Shown piece by piece: positions 11,951-23,222 of a stretch of DNA of 64,000 nt. This DNA comes from Manduca sexta (taxonomy: Eukaryota; Arthropoda; Insecta; Lepidoptera; Sphingidae). Location: contig NC_051140.1 in NCBI RefSeq assembly GCF_014839805.1, forward strand, positions 15,087,826 through 15,151,825. Direction: 5' to 3'. Position 1 is the first letter of the stretch; every line of letters begins with the position of its first letter. Made by a program: the position numbers and the translations under genes. The notes under the pieces are model-generated. The model was not told where the DNA came from, did no database searches, and was given only the letters and a program-made list of their open reading frames with translations.

Positions 11951-14900
11951 TGCTTAAAAAGGTACTGTGTATTATTTTATTCATATTGAACTCCTTCACG
12001 TGTATACCTTATGTTTAACTACTCTTGAATCATAATATCAGTTTTTTCGTCTGTTTTACACCCACTAATGCATACAGTACACAATATCACCCTTTTGGTA
12101 AATAGATCTATTTACTATTGACTTACACTCGTTTTCAATAAACGATTTCAATCTCAATCTCAATCATCAATCCTATTTTGAGAATAAACCAATCAAAATC
12201 ACTTGTTTGCAAGCGTGTTTATTGAATATGACAGTATACGTACAGTCAGCTACAAAACTAGCTAAACAAATAAAAAAAATCCAATCGCAATTAAACGTTA
12301 GTCTCCGTATCGACAATCGTTTATTCTCCACTAAAATAAACTTCAGAGAGTTTAATTTATTTAAGACAAAGATAAAGAAATATTTTGATTGAAGTTAATC
12401 CCTAGAAGCATTTTGAGATTTCATTTTGTTCAACTACTTAGGTAGCAAGCATGTAGGTTTAACAAAGATCATAGCTTAATAAGTAACATTTTACTAGATG
12501 GTAGACCCCTCGCCTGCATGCTATGCATGCATGCATGGCTGGGTAGATACCGAAGCAAAGTTAATTTCGGCCACCAAGCAACATTGAGCCAACACGTGTG
12601 TGTTCCAGTTTGAAGGACATTGTAGTCACAATTACTGAATGACATTTAACAAACTGTGTCTGAAAGTGATGAGCGTCGGGCAATGGCATTCAGTGCTTTG
12701 TGATTCAAAGTGTTGGTGGAGTTGCTACTTTTTGGGTAGTCGTCTAGCTATCCATCAAGCGATCGGCTTGCTCGTCTCATCATTCATTTAGATAGAAAAA
12801 AAAACATAAATCAAATTTAGTTAAAAAATAATTTTGTAAAGAAAATTACTCTTAACAAGTTTTTTGGGTAGTCGTCTCACTAACCATCAGGTAATCGGCT
12901 TGCTCGTCTCATCACTAATTTATATGAAAAATACACAAATAAAAATAAAAGTTATTATTGTATGATAATTCTTTGTCTCTTGCTTCGTTTATAAAACGTA
13001 TCATTCTATACGCTCTACATATAAAAGGGACAAATGAAATGGAATTAGTTTATATTATTAGTATTCGCTTAACATCTATTTCGTCACGGTAGAGTCCGGA
13101 TGCAAATCCAATAAACGCTGCTACACGGTTATAATACAAAGAGGAACGACTTTGTACTTTCGCTGTCGATAGCTCGCGCAGCGTACATCTAAAGTGGAAG
13201 TGCTAACCTCTTAGCATTTGTAAATTGAATATAATTCTTGAACATACACTGTATATTAATTAGTACGGGTTCAGTGCTTTATATTTTTAGGAGAGCCAAT
13301 AGCCAAAATTCAATAGATAAAATATTAAAAAATATATTTTGACAAAAAATAACCAAATGCACATTACGCGTTTATGCCTGAAGGATTAGGCTGAGGTGCA
13401 ACCTGAACTCCCACTTTTCGTTAAGTGTTCCGTCCCATGATATGATAGGCGTCGAGTCTATTACCATATCGGGCGCAAGATCCGTACTCCGAGCCTGATA
13501 CTGAGCAGAAAACCTCAAAATCACTTTGCCCAGGTTTCGAATCCGAAACTTCAGAGACGTGTAGCGCACGCAACATAAAATATTAATGCACTAATATGTG
13601 AAATTATTCTGCCTATACACGCATCAAATCAGCCCGAGTAACCACAGTCCCACCCTCTCAGTGAGTGGTCAGTTGCGATTCACACACTGTTCTAACTAGT
13701 CTTACAAATTCAGAATTGGGAAGCGTTTAAGACATAAAACTTCTCTTAGGCACAATTACATACACTCGAAACCTCTTTACTTATAATTACATAGGTTATT
13801 CAGAATGTGTTCTTCGGTATAATTTGTACGCCCTCCAACTAAATCGTTAGGCGTAAGCTTGCATTAGAATACAAATAATGTTATATAAACAAACATCGTC
13901 AGTTTATCGCTCACTTTTATCTATAGTATGCAAGTAGAGCACTACTTTGTGTTGTATCACGAGAATACGTAATTCCTGAATGTGCAAGAGTTGATGAAGT
14001 TTTAGATAATATAATTACATATAACTTTACTTAACCTCTTCCTCGCGATTTTGGTCGAGTTTGGCCAAAACGAACACTTTCGGTTGGTATGCCGGTGTAG
14101 GGTACACAGGGGTAGTGACTCGGTCCAATGCTCGCTCGGATTATGCTATACTCTTAAGTCGATACTTATGTCGATATAATGTCGATACATTGGACCTTAA
14201 GACCGGTGAAATCAACATAACCGTTCCAATCACGATTGACAAAAATTGGTGATTTTGAGAATGTTTTAACGTAACTTATTATTTCAGATTGCGAGCAAAT
14301 CCTTAAATCATATGCAGAATAAAGAATGTGATATTCAATGTTTAATTTGCAAAAAATATTCTAATACAATTCTTTATGTTTGTGAATCTGGGCATTTTCT
14401 GTGCAAAAACTGTAGCAGCGTAGGTATGTATGTATTATCATTTCATAGTTAAATTATTATCTATGTAGTGGAAACCTGCACAATGTCCTGTACATGTTTG
14501 TTACATGTACAAAATAGAAAATACTTAACAATATTTATTTGAATGGAAAATACTTATTAATTATTAAATATTTAAAAATGTTTTTATGTTTTAGGACATG
14601 ATGAGCCTGTCCAAGAAAGATCTAGAAAGAATATACAACTACATAGACAAGTCAATGCGTCTTTAAATGTATTTAACAAGACAAATAAGAGTTTAAAGGA
14701 CCATGACTTGGCTAGTGGTGACAATGAAAAAATAGATAAGAATTGTAGTATGTTTTCATCTTAATAATAACAATATACTTTACTTTATACCGAATCTTAC
14801 ATATCATTTAAAATATCCATAATCTTTCCAGAGACTCAGAAACAAGAAAAAGACGATCAAGAAGCAGGCAATACAGATGATTCAAAATTTAAACAAATTA

Positions 14901-16285
14901 ATACAAACTACGTATAGTTTTTTAATATTATTATACATAATTTTCTTTTTGATATTTTAATAGCCATTGAATATGTACTGATTATATTTTCAGAATGATG
15001 CCACTGATAAAACTATAATTAAATACAAAAATAATAACTTTAACGGAAGTACTTCAAGCATAGATTCGACATCAATTTACAAGAATGAAACAATTTACAA
15101 AGGATTAGAAAATAATGTAACCATAGCTCGGTAAAGTCTTTTATTCTTTGTAAAGACAAAGTAATTATAATGTATTTAAATATCTTATATCTTCTTTTAA
15201 AATCATTCAGCCGACCATCTCAATTGATAATAAAAACAATATTTCAGGCCTGTTAAATGTCCAGTAACAACATGTAGTAAAATGATAGCTGTTGACTCAA
15301 CAATGCAACATTTTTACTTCGACCATTCCAAAGTTGCAAATATAACATTGAAACCAAGAAAAACACAGAGAATAATTCAGAAATCTTGTACCTTTACAAA
15401 AGATACTCAATGTATTTGTACTTTTAAACATCAAAATATTTCTGGGTAATATATTTGTTTGTTTGCTGGTATTAAAATAATTTACTAGCAGCTAAATTAT
15501 AATTTGTTTTAGAAAATCTTGTCATAAAGTAACTAATTGATTTGCTTGCTTCTTTACAAGTGCTGAGTATCATCTGCTTTTAATGTGCGCAACAAAATAT
15601 ATGAACGTTAAGAAAACTACAGATGAAATTAACATTTCAATTACCAAAAAATATAACGACACACAAGGAAAATCGAAAATCTTTGAGAGCGATGAAATTC
15701 TTCTGCTATGGCTTTGTAAAATAGACAATAATGCTCATTCGTATAAAGTAAGCAAATATTATTCTATTTTTTATTAACATTCATGTCACTCTATTAGTCA
15801 TTTTGTAAATTCTTATGAATACGGATTTGGACCTCAAGCAAACACAAAGAACTACGTGGGTTGATAGATCGCTAAAGCCTCGTCTCTTCTGCTAAACTGG
15901 CATAAAAGTAAAAGAATTCTTCCAATATACTGGAAAAAATAGACATATCTCGAAAATTGCAACACAATGCCGTACCTCACACAAGGTTTTTATCAAACTT
16001 AATTTGAGATTCATCCTAAAACCTATATTAATACCTATGACGCCATTCAATTTATTTTACATAATGTTCCGTAATTATAGTTATAAAGTTTTCTTGCAGA
16101 TAGCCCTTTCTACAAAAGATAAGCTTTTAAGCTACAGCTTTGCTGGAGTACCAATTAATATCAGAGATAGCCAGGACGCCGACACTGTCTATGATAAATC
16201 AAATTGCCTTATCGTAAGAGGAGTTGCCGCAAATAGATTGTTGGACAATCACAATCAATTTAATATATTCGTATCCATTGTATGA
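11951..16285 (+). CDS. SIAH-like zinc protein (half-RING, Cys/His motif, C-terminal domain; resembles DUF4729 proteins)
   Basis: Exons: 11951-11962 (possible start, MLKK), 14288-14423, 14595-14747, 14832-14911, 14994-15130, 15248-15445, 15561-15747 and 16100-16285. All phases agree, giving 362 residues. Near residues 22-46 there is C-x2-C, then C-x3-H-x2-C-x2-C (CLIC ... CESGHFLCKNC), which matches the first half of a SIAH-type RING; the final Cys pair is absent. A polar linker of about 110 residues follows. Then comes a C-x4-C-x16-H-x4-H motif (CPVTTC ... HFYFDH), as in the SIAH zinc finger, and a C-terminal domain with ILLLWLCKIDN and ALSTKDKLLSYSF. That part recalls the insect DUF4729 family from memory. 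The order is that of seven-in-absentia ubiquitin ligases, but with half the RING missing ligase activity is doubtful. The gene is convergent with the cuticular gene that ends at 16356. The start exon is the weakest part. Confidence 0.7.
12495..12790 (+). repeat. Interspersed repeat, family C
   Basis: Similar along its length to 1850-2140: 'gctgggtagatacc', 'ggccaccaagcaacattgag', 'gttccagtttgaaggacattgtag', 'ccatcaagcgatcggcttgctcgtc'. It lies in the presumed first intron of the SIAH-like gene. A second partial 3' copy (about 12855-12915, 'ttttgggtagtcgtctcactaaccatcagg') follows at once, so the 3' end is tandemly repeated. Confidence 0.65.
13370..13572 (-). repeat. tRNA-derived SINE, family A
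   Basis: On the minus strand it carries a B-box-like GGATTCGAAACCTGGG, then 'ctgctcagtatcaggct', 'cgatatggtaatagactcg' and a 'cctcagcctaatccttcaggcat' tail. This is the same order as the plus-strand copy at 22426-22575. It explains the 65-codon open frame over this stretch. Confidence 0.7.
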
Positions 16286-16293
16286 TTTAATTA

Positions 16294-16299
16294 AATAAA
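16294..16299 (+). terminator. Poly(A) signal of the SIAH-like gene
   Basis: AATAAA nine bases after the TGA at 16283-16285. The opposing gene ends at 16356, so the two transcripts probably overlap at their 3' ends. Confidence 0.6.
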
Positions 16300-16355
16300 A
16301 CACTTAAATAATAATCTTTTATATTTTATTGCTTCAAAGTTTACAAAATGAGAAT

Positions 16356-17357
16356 CTAATTATTTTGCTTTATTTTCCTGTTAAAAGAATTTCGGATCCT
16401 ACGTTTATCTTTATCTAAGTATATTCGTACTTTATCGTTGCTCCATTTTTTAGGATCGGTCAAATCCTTTTTATAATATACGTCGTAATCAGAAATATCT
16501 TTGCTATGTTTGAGATGGCTCACTTTGCTATTTGCTTTGTTAAGGTAACCAAGCGGATCGTTGTCTTTCATAGCAATGGCGGGGTAATTGATGTTCATAA
16601 AATCAGCCACAGTTTTAAAATGAGGCTCATCGGTTTTAGTTAAATATTCAAGTTTTTCATCTTGTATTGATGGTAGTTCAGGATTTCCATTTACAACCTT
16701 GATGCTTTTCAATTCGACCCTGTAAGAGAAACTCTTTCTATTGACGATTTTACTATATAACATATAAATCACTATCTGAAAAATGTTATAGGTCTCAGAA
16801 CCGTAATATAAATCATAGTAATTTTGTAGTTTAAATTAACATCTTAAAATAATGCCTAATTTGACATGTGCCTATATTATAAAACAAATATATTTAAATA
16901 TATGTTTATTGTAAAATATAGGTAGATATTGTCACTTTGGCTTTTCAAACGACCAGAACCTCAGTCCCCGCCGAGACTAGGAAGGCTACAATATCTTCGA
17001 TATGTCGGGAAACAATTATAAGAAACCGCGATAAAATCCGATAAAACGTTTTATTTTAATATTTATCACACAATAATTTCATACCCATAACCTGCATCAT
17101 CGGCATAGTATTTTACTTCTATCGGATTCCCTCCCTCATCCAGATAGGTGTATTTACCAATAACGGTGCCGTTTGGGTACCGCTTCTCATCTCCTGATTC
17201 AGGTTTCTTATTTAAATCAAGTTTAAAATCGTGTGAACCTAAAATAATGCACAAATAAACATCTATTTATCGTAAAAAAAACAGTTTATTTTTACACATT
17301 CACTCAGCGAAACTTACAAATTCCGCTAATAAGGAAAAGTAAATACAATGGACGCAT
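16356..17357 (-). CDS. RR-1-like cuticular protein with long basic tail
   Basis: Three exons: 17357-17318, 17238-17085 and 16719-16356 (phases 1 and 2), 185 residues. The signal peptide is short (MRPLYLLFLISGIC). A reduced RR chitin-binding domain spans about residues 15-66: KRYPNGTVIGKYTYLD, then VKYYADDAGYG followed by VE. The usual aromatic YxYxYxT/S stretch before the core is replaced by HDFKLDLN, so the domain is atypical. A tail of about 120 residues after the domain is rich in Lys, Asp and Asn and ends in a basic segment (KDKRRIRNSFNRKIK). The domain-to-tail splice phase matches that of the next gene upstream (17658-21155), which points to tandem duplication. The acceptor at 16720-16722 was chosen because the alternative at about 16773 puts a stop codon straight after the junction. 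Confidence 0.82.
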
Positions 17358-17657
17358 TTTATACTAAAATAAATAGTCATAAATGCAGAAGATTACATTC
17401 AAAGAGAATTATAATATAGTGACCATAGTGACATTCAAAAGAAGTTATAATATGACATCTTTCTATTATAATTATCTATGCAATATATTTCTAGTTGTAA
17501 AAATATGAAATCGTATTGAAAGAAGGTTTAACTGCGAGATAGGGTTTCTTAAATACTCTAAAGTTAAATATGATCAAAGTGCTGTTCGACATATTACAGT
17601 TTGGTATAACGTGTTAGCATATCTAGATGGTAACATTTCATAATTTAATCCAAATAA

Positions 17658-20600
17658 TCAATACTCCACGTAAGCACTAGGCGGCTTAATAAATCCATGA
17701 ATGTACTTGTTTCCCGTAATTTCTTTATGAAAAGCATAATTTGTCGGTTTTTTCTTATTCTTCTTTGGTCTGGTCCAAGTAATAGAAGATTCTTCGTCGA
17801 CTTGAGACTCTGAATGACCCATTGGCTGGACTACCAGTGGACTGCTTTGAATCTTGTTTAATTTGTCGTGACTTACTCTGTAAACCAAAATATGACACCT
17901 TCAATCTATTCCTTTACTGATATAATCCTATGCATAAGTTAATATTCTATATAGGAAAGTAACTGTCCGCATGTCTGTTGCATGCAGCAATGCATGCCAA
18001 ATGTGTACAAAAATTTACTCATTTTCCAATGCCTGGTTAAACTTAATAGCAATTATCATTATGTTCACATTTGCTTCAAACTTAAATTTATATTATACAC
18101 TTTAAATTCAGGCGTAAAAACATATAAAAACATATTTGTGTTGTGACAGGAAATACGGAGAACTTTTAATCCTACGTCGCACAAATGTTTAATAATCTCA
18201 AACTAGTGCCTGCTGGATTGATGATATAAAAGATGTAGCAACAAATCTTCAATGATAATGAAGTTATTTTGAATTGGTACACACATCAAAATTTGACTTT
18301 AGTACTTTATATTAAAAATAATAAATGTGTGTACTCTTGAAAAACCTTATTTAAATAAATAAATAAATAGATCAAAACAAAGTTCTTTACACCGATATAG
18401 CAAAAAGATGAATTGATCCTCATAGTAAATACGAAATAGACAATTACTTAAATGGAGACGTAGTGTATTGCGACCAGTGGCGGCCCTAAACGACGCGAAG
18501 CCACAGGCGAAAGCAAAAAGAAACAGACGCGAGGCCCCGGGCAGAGTAAAAAAACATTCCCCTGTTTTAACAGTTTCGTCGATAAGAACGTAAAAAAATG
18601 TCCTGCGAGGGACTGCGCGAGGCCTCTGTAAGCGCGAGGTCCCTTGCGGCTGCCCGGTTCACCTCCCCCAAAGGCCGCCTCTGACTGCGACATGCGCTAT
18701 GCATTTGCGGCTCGTTAGAATACGTCGCTATGCCAGATTTAGCAATATTTACTTACAACGCTGTTGTTACTGTCCGATCGAACCGAATATATTATCTGCT
18801 ATTCCCCCTCGAGGTGTCGGTCTATGTCTCTATGTAAATGTTAGTTTAGTACATAAACTCCCAGACTACTAAACGGTGTCAAATACCTACTATTTATTGT
18901 TATCATGGTGCTATAACAAAGGTGTGACTTTTTGCAAATTGTTGAGAGAATGTCTAGCAACGGTATTTCAGAGATTTTATTTCTAATCTATATCTTTAAA
19001 CATTAATTTACTGCTATAATCCGCAGATTTTAGCTAATAGAATCCTCTAAAATTATTTGTACTTTAATGCATATCGCTAAAGTCGGTGTAGTCATTTTGG
19101 AGAAATCCCAGATACAAACCAAACAGAAAAAAATCGGATATAAAAAATAATCATGCATGAACATAGGAAAAAGCCTCGGTTCAAAATCGCGAACATTTCG
19201 CAAAGTCAGATCAAAGTGTCAAGATTGATAGTTTATTTACATGTCGAATAGCGTTCCGTGCCATAACATCCAAACATTTACACTAACCTAAATCTTGGTT
19301 ATAATATATTTATTTACGTATTTAACATAATGATAAAATTACTGATCCTAAAAACTATTTGTATAGTTGTGTAGGACATTAGACATGTAAATATAAATAA
19401 ATAATAAATAACCTGTATCCATTTTCATCGGCGACATATCTGTAAGTGCGCGGAATGCCGACCGCGTCCACGTATCCATAGCTGCCCACCACTGTTCCGT
19501 TGGAGTACCGCTCCTCGCTTCTAAACTGGATGTTGCCGCTCACTGGATCCGATATGTCATACCCATACGAATACGTACCGGGACTTCCTGGTTATAGAAA
19601 TATTGTTATTTATTAATATCGAATAGAAGCCGGCGCATATATGGCGGAGCGCAGCGGAGATCATTTTTACTGTCTATTTTCGACATTGTCCTCATTGAAT
19701 TAATATTCAAAAATCCATTAACACAACAATAAGAAACTATAAGACTGTTGTGTTAATTGATAAATTGCATTTTAATTGTTGTATTATCTTGTTTATAGAA
19801 ATATTGTCATTTATCAATATTGAATAGGAATGATATAAGGCAGAGCGGAACGGAGACAATTTTTACCGTCTATCTATTTTCAACATTGTCTTCATTGAAT
19901 TAATATTTAAAATCCATTAACACAACAATAAATTGCATAACACTGTTGTGTTAATTGATAATACAATTTAATTGCATTAAATTGTATTAATTAATTTTGA
20001 ATATTATTTCAACAAAGACTATGTCGATAATAGTTTGATTAAAATTTATCTGCACTGCGCTCTGCCATATATGCGCCGGCCCTAGAAAATAATGGCCCTA
20101 AGTGTGTCGCATTCCAGGATCGGCCTGTATATATCCAGTTTTAAACAGGCCATGTGTCGACAGGCGAGGGATAATTAACTCTCGACTATCGCCACTTTAT
20201 TCAGACCCTACTGCACTTATCATCAGGTGCAGTAAAGTCCTTTTGCCGTGGTCGTGCATATTATAATTAAGATGTAGTCATCTTTTACTGGCCGTATATC
20301 CCACTTTAGGAGTTAGATATATGTAGTATCAATGGATTTGATGTTTTGATAAATTATAAAACAAAATCTTTAGTGACACATATTTCGACGCTGGAATGAA
20401 ATGGCAGTTCCTCTTTTCTACGCAAATTATTCGTCTGCTATTTGTTAAAGAAGTAGCTGAGGTTTTAGGTTTGCAAAGAATTGGCGCTAATTTGAACAAT
20501 TTGATTATATAAATAAGGTAAGAAAGCCTTAATACTAAGTAATTTATAACCTAAAATATTACATTACAATTACAATGCTATAGTCAAAAATTAACTTTAC

Positions 20601-21155
20601 AGAAAGATGGAATTCATCATTACCTTTAATATTCCTTAAGAAATATGTTGAATAAGTGTCGTCAGCTACACTAAGCCTTGGTTTTCTCGGTGCAGAATAC
20701 ACCTCCAGACAAAGCCAGAACAAAAGTATAACGTGCAACTGTGGAAATAAAACAAAGGAGTTAAAAAAAAACACACTTCTCGAAGTTTATAAAATTATTC
20801 TATCGTTAAAGTTAACTATTGATCCCCGATGAAAAAAGAGGGTTTTTATACATACAAGAATCACTTAAACTCATTCAGTATTGAATAATAAATAAATAGT
20901 AAATATCGTAACTTGTAACTCGTATAAAATAAATATAAACACTTTTTTTTATTATATTATTAACTGACAATGGGAACATGATTTACCCTGTGGTTAACCA
21001 GATAATTTAAAAAAAATAATCTTTCAAATTAAATCACTAAAATATTTTAAAGCAGAATCGCATAATTTATTTATTTCTAAAATTAACATTAAAATTATTG
21101 TTCCAATTTCAAAAGTTTACTACAAAATCTCACTCACCTTGAACCGAAAAGACAT
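17658..21155 (-). CDS. RR-1 cuticular protein (complete, four exons)
   Basis: Exons: 21155-21138 (MSFRFK, donor GTGAGT), 20738-20624, 19587-19413 and 17877-17658. The phases are 0, 1 and 2, giving 175 residues. Signal peptide about 1-22 (LHVILLFWLCLEVYSA). The RR-1 chitin-binding domain is at about 47-103: GTYSYGYDISDPVSG, RYSNGTVVGSYGYVD, YRYVADENGYRV. This is a canonical RR-1 core with conserved Gly and aromatic residues. The 70-residue tail is basic and lacks the AAP repeats seen in RR-2 proteins (TRPKKNKKKPTNYAF). It should be secreted and deposited in soft cuticle. A DNA transposon copy sits in intron 2. The donor of exon 3 (GTTATT) is weak but keeps the frame. Confidence 0.9.
18475..18683. 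mobile_element. hAT-type MITE with 8-bp target duplication
   Basis: Terminal inverted repeats CAGTGGCGGCC / GGCCGCCTCTG (one mismatch). They are flanked by ATTGCGAC at 18467-18474 and ACTGCGAC at 18684-18691, an 8-bp duplication with one change. The element is 209 bp and GC-rich compared with its surroundings. It is related to 52595-52783 (shared 'aggcctcgcgc'-type interior). It lies in the last intron of the RR-1 gene. An 81-codon open frame over it is not a gene. Confidence 0.85.
19628..20082. mobile_element. DNA-transposon derivative with about 30-bp inverted ends and an internal duplication
   Basis: The left end GCCGGCGCATATATGGCGGA is the inverse of the right end TATATGCGCCGGC. The inverted match continues inward about 30 bp (agcgcagcggaga / tctgcactgcgct). 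Inside, a block of about 170-190 bp is repeated in direct orientation ('gaaatattgt-atttat-aatat-gaatag ... ccattaacacaacaataa ... ctgttgtgttaattgata'). TAGAA lies just outside both ends and may be the target duplication. No ORF. It is inserted in intron 2 of the RR-1 gene. Confidence 0.7.
20090..20270 (+). repeat. Low-copy-looking interspersed repeat
   Basis: Unusually GC-rich block with 'ggcgagggataattaactctcgactatcgcc' and a small hairpin, TACTGCAC/GTGCAGTA. It resembles lepidopteran repeats I recall, but no second copy was found in the window. Confidence 0.35.
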
Positions 21156-21481
21156 TGTTAAACCACATACACTTCAAATACTTAAACGCAGTGAACAGCG
21201 GAAGGACACAACCGAGACTCACATGTTCTTAATGTAGCTCTCCTGTTTATTTAAATGGCAAAAAACAGCGAAACGACACATTGTGGGTGCGATTTTGTCC
21301 ATATCCGCCGCTCTGATGTCATGCAGCGTCAACATGGACATTTACCGGCGAAAGCTTTACGTGGACTTGTTATGAGAAATGTTCTTTTTAAACTGGTATG
21401 AATGTTTCAAAGTCTTTATATCACATCGTTAGAAGTAAAAATTTATTCAAAATTTTCTTTTGGTTTTGTCACAAATTTCGA

Positions 21482-21600
21482 AGGTGTGTGAAGTCTACCA
21501 ATCCGCACTAGGCCAGCGTGGTGGACTACGGCCTAATCCCTCTCAGTAGTTGAGGAGGCCCGTGCCCAACAGTGCGAGTATATAATATAGGGCTGATATT
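21482..21600 (+). repeat. tRNA-derived SINE, family B (partial)
   Basis: Inverse of part of the 41950-42290 copy: 'cgaaggtgtgtgaagtctacc', 'aatccgcactaggccagcgtggtgga', 'aatccctctcagta'. It ends in a TATATAATATA-rich tail. The pol III head is missing. Confidence 0.7.
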
Positions 21601-22425
21601 ATTATAATATTTGTCACAACGGAACTTGAAAAGCATTTTGAGAAAAAAAAATTGTTTCATCATTAGCTAAACAGGATGTCGGCCACAGAATACATGTAGT
21701 TGTGCCCACTGCTGGAGAATGGACATGGGCGAGATAAACGAGGAGTCGTTTATTCCTAGACTTTATTTTATTTTATTTATTTATTAGGTTTTCCAGCAGA
21801 CTTAACACTACAATTTTGCTCATTCGTTAACATGTGTCCACTGCTGGACGATGGACATGGACCTCTTCTTGTTTGCTAGACTGCTGATTTACCACAAACA
21901 ATATTTAATTGAGTTAGATCACTTTATTTCAAAGAATATCAGTTTGTGATAAGGAATCTTCAACAATTTTTTTTTATTCCATCTCAATATATTACGTTTA
22001 CGCATTTAAGAAACTTTATGAGTTCAATATTGGTAATATGAACCAGGTACGATTAAGTTACGACCAAATGTATAATGTTATCAATGAATTTTACAAAAAG
22101 GGCATCCTTAACAACCAGTTTGGTATTATAAGGTTTACGAGCACGCCCACTAAAGTATATAGAGAAATAAAATTTAATAAAGTAATACCAAATGTTCACA
22201 ACAACATAATCATAAGTTTTCTGTACGACGTTTCGTGTACCACGCTTAGCTAACGAGTGTTAGTAAGTAGTCAAACTGTCAAGCAGTTAATAGGACAAAA
22301 TTTGTAGAACAATACTAAATGCCTTACAAAGCAATACGCTAGTGTCGTTTATACGTCTGTCAGCAAGTATTGTAACAATATTGTTTTCGGTTGGAATCCT
22401 CGATAATTTATATTTCTACTAAGTA

Positions 22426-22575
22426 TCAGGCTGGAGTCAGCAAGTTGTGCCCAATATGGCAATAAGCTCGCCCCTATCACATTATGGGACAGAATATACA
22501 CGGTGAAAAGGTAAAACACTAGTTGCGCCTCTGTCTACCCCTTCGGGAATATAAGGCGTTAGTGTGTAAATATAT
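22426..22575 (+). repeat. tRNA-derived SINE, family A (3' part)
   Basis: 'gtatcaggctggagtcagcaag', 'gcccaatatggcaataagctcgcccctatcacattatgggacag' and 'gttgcgcctctgtctaccccttcggg', ending near 'aaggcgttagtgtg'. Homologous to 13370-13572 (reverse) and 35070-35165. Confidence 0.7.
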
Positions 22576-22988
22576 AGTTTTTAAATCTTTGATTCATAAA
22601 TATCAATATATATCTTATAAGTATTTTTTGATAGAAAGTATTTTTTCTTAGGAATTTCATCAAATTTGGAAGTGGTGAATAATTCTTAAAAATTCCATTT
22701 TGCGAGACAATATAAAGCGAAACAATAAATTGTAAGTTCTTTTATGCATACGAACGAGTAACCGGTAGTTAAAGAACAGTTATAATACCATTTCTGCATA
22801 TCGTAGGCCACAAACCCGTCGCCGCCATACACAGGATTTATTATATCGAATAAATATTTTTATGGCTTACTAAATTAAGATATGACCAAATATTACAAGG
22901 TTGTCGACCTGTCATCAAGATCGAATAGTATCAAATAACTGTTCGATATATTTTTTTTCTATTTTTGTAATTGCTGTTAATCTCGTGA

Positions 22989-23222
22989 GTGGTCACATGT
23001 GGTGAGGAGCAGTTAGATTATAATTTTGCCTATAAAATATACTCAAATGAACCTGATATTTATACTCGTAGCTCGGTAAACGACGCGCAAAGTAAGTGGC
23101 TTTTGGAACTTACTAAAACTTTCGGAGTTCTTGATCCCGAGGGAAAAAATACTAATGATCAAATTCACAAAACGTCCAAGCGTAAAATAATACAAGTAAT
23201 GGACCAAAATTGTTGCAAATAG
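22989..23222 (+). CDS. Unidentified 77-codon open frame, possible exon
   Basis: Not recognised. The translation is hydrophilic with balanced composition (NEPDIYTRSSVNDAQSKW, LELTKTFGVLDPEGKN, QVMDQNCCK) and ends at a clear stop. It looks more protein-like than the other short frames in the AT-rich spacer. An upstream pyrimidine-rich run (about 22950) ends in AG, so it could be a terminal exon. A second short frame at 22038-22253 lies in the same orientation, but no joining intron could be defended. There is no signal peptide and no known motif. It may be a small gene, a decayed one, or chance. Confidence 0.3.
   Translation: MVTCGEEQLDYNFAYKIYSNEPDIYTRSSVNDAQSKWLLELTKTFGVLDPEGKNTNDQIHKTSKRKIIQVMDQNCCK

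Noticed and set aside
14061..14252. 63-codon frame just before the first RING exon
   Set aside because: It does not reach a donor that joins the exon at 14288 in frame, and the sequence has no protein character.
18448..18693. 81-codon minus-strand frame
   Set aside because: Coincides with the GC-rich hAT MITE and its target duplications.
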